Shown here piece after piece: positions 63,925 to 64,000 of a stretch of DNA of 64,000 nt. The translations under genes and the position numbers were made by a program. Source of the stretch: Tritrichomonas musculus. Its lineage: Eukaryota > Parabasalia > Tritrichomonadida > Tritrichomonadidae. Under the pieces are notes generated by a model. It was not told the DNA's origin. It saw only the letters and a list, made by a program, of their open reading frames with translations, and searched no databases. How positions within the stretch are numbered: the stretch's first letter is position 1; the number at the start of each line of letters is the position of its first letter. The stretch lies in assembly GCA_039105265.1 (NCBI GenBank), contig JAPFFF010000068.1, positions 124,001 to 188,000 on the forward strand, given 5' to 3'.

Positions 63925-64000
63925 GTTTGAGATGTATGGATTAGTGTCTGACTGGTCTTCACTTAAATCAAGTTCTCCTGTTATATGTCCGAGTGTACTT

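Larger units (their letters stand above)
56395..64000. mobile_element. Region C: third Maverick-like element, cut by window
   Basis: Region C holds a long fibre-like protein (56389-60339), a beta-rich possible capsid protein (60357) and a polymerase (61060) closer to that of Element A than to that of Region B. The polymerase frame is still open at the right window edge, so the element continues beyond it. The left boundary near 56.4 kb is inferred from the abrupt start of fibre sequence. Whether it is whole cannot be judged. Confidence 0.5.

Overview
The window reads as nuclear DNA of a parabasalid (trichomonad-like) protist filled with large Maverick/Polinton-family virus-like elements. The protist assignment is an inference. 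It rests on AT-rich, apparently intron-free genes whose start codons lie just downstream of an initiator-like TCAYTTTTA motif (the trichomonad Inr is TCA-Y-T/A), on stop codons that often create TAAA (the reported trichomonad poly(A) signal), and on the known abundance of Mavericks in Trichomonas. No rRNA, tRNA or CRISPR array was found.

Element A (about 0.2 to 43.4 kb) carries the family hallmarks: a retroviral-type integrase, a protein-primed family B DNA polymerase, a superfamily 3 helicase, an A32/FtsK-like packaging ATPase and two tandem capsid-type proteins. It is about twice the usual 15-25 kb size. Its left module (0.5-13.9 kb) holds replication, integration, KilA-N and many coiled-coil microprotein genes. 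These genes are driven by a repeated promoter cassette, CGGTTTTGACA or AACCG-Y followed by TCAYTTTTA. The middle (13.9-17.7 kb) encodes lysine-rich DNA-binding proteins with SAP-like and AT-hook motifs. The right module (17.8-43.4 kb) holds structural genes: two long phage-fibre-like proteins, a small 164-residue protein, two capsid paralogues, a pVI-like small protein, the ATPase, and a 3785-residue giant protein filling 11.4 kb. The TTTTGACA cassette is absent from the middle and right modules, which suggests an early/late split. The element looks largely whole and young, with perhaps one or two breaks.

The stretch 43.4-45.1 kb is different. It has a divergent gene pair around a GC-rich 20-bp-periodic repeat, then a GC-rich island of unknown nature and two families of short tandem repeats rich in AACCG and AACGTTCTCC.

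From 45.1 kb to the right edge lie parts of one or two further related elements. Region B (about 45.1-56.4 kb) has small unknown genes, a second and very different polymerase with an embedded HNH-like zinc motif, a short fibre protein and a membrane-anchored protein. Region C (about 56.4-64 kb) has a long fibre-like protein, a beta-rich possible capsid protein and a third polymerase that runs off the window. Fibre domains are shared between A, B and C in different orders, so the elements have exchanged modules. B and C look mosaic and partly decayed, with roughly one or two apparent breaks.

All function names come from motif reading by eye. No database search, structure prediction or computed alignment was possible.
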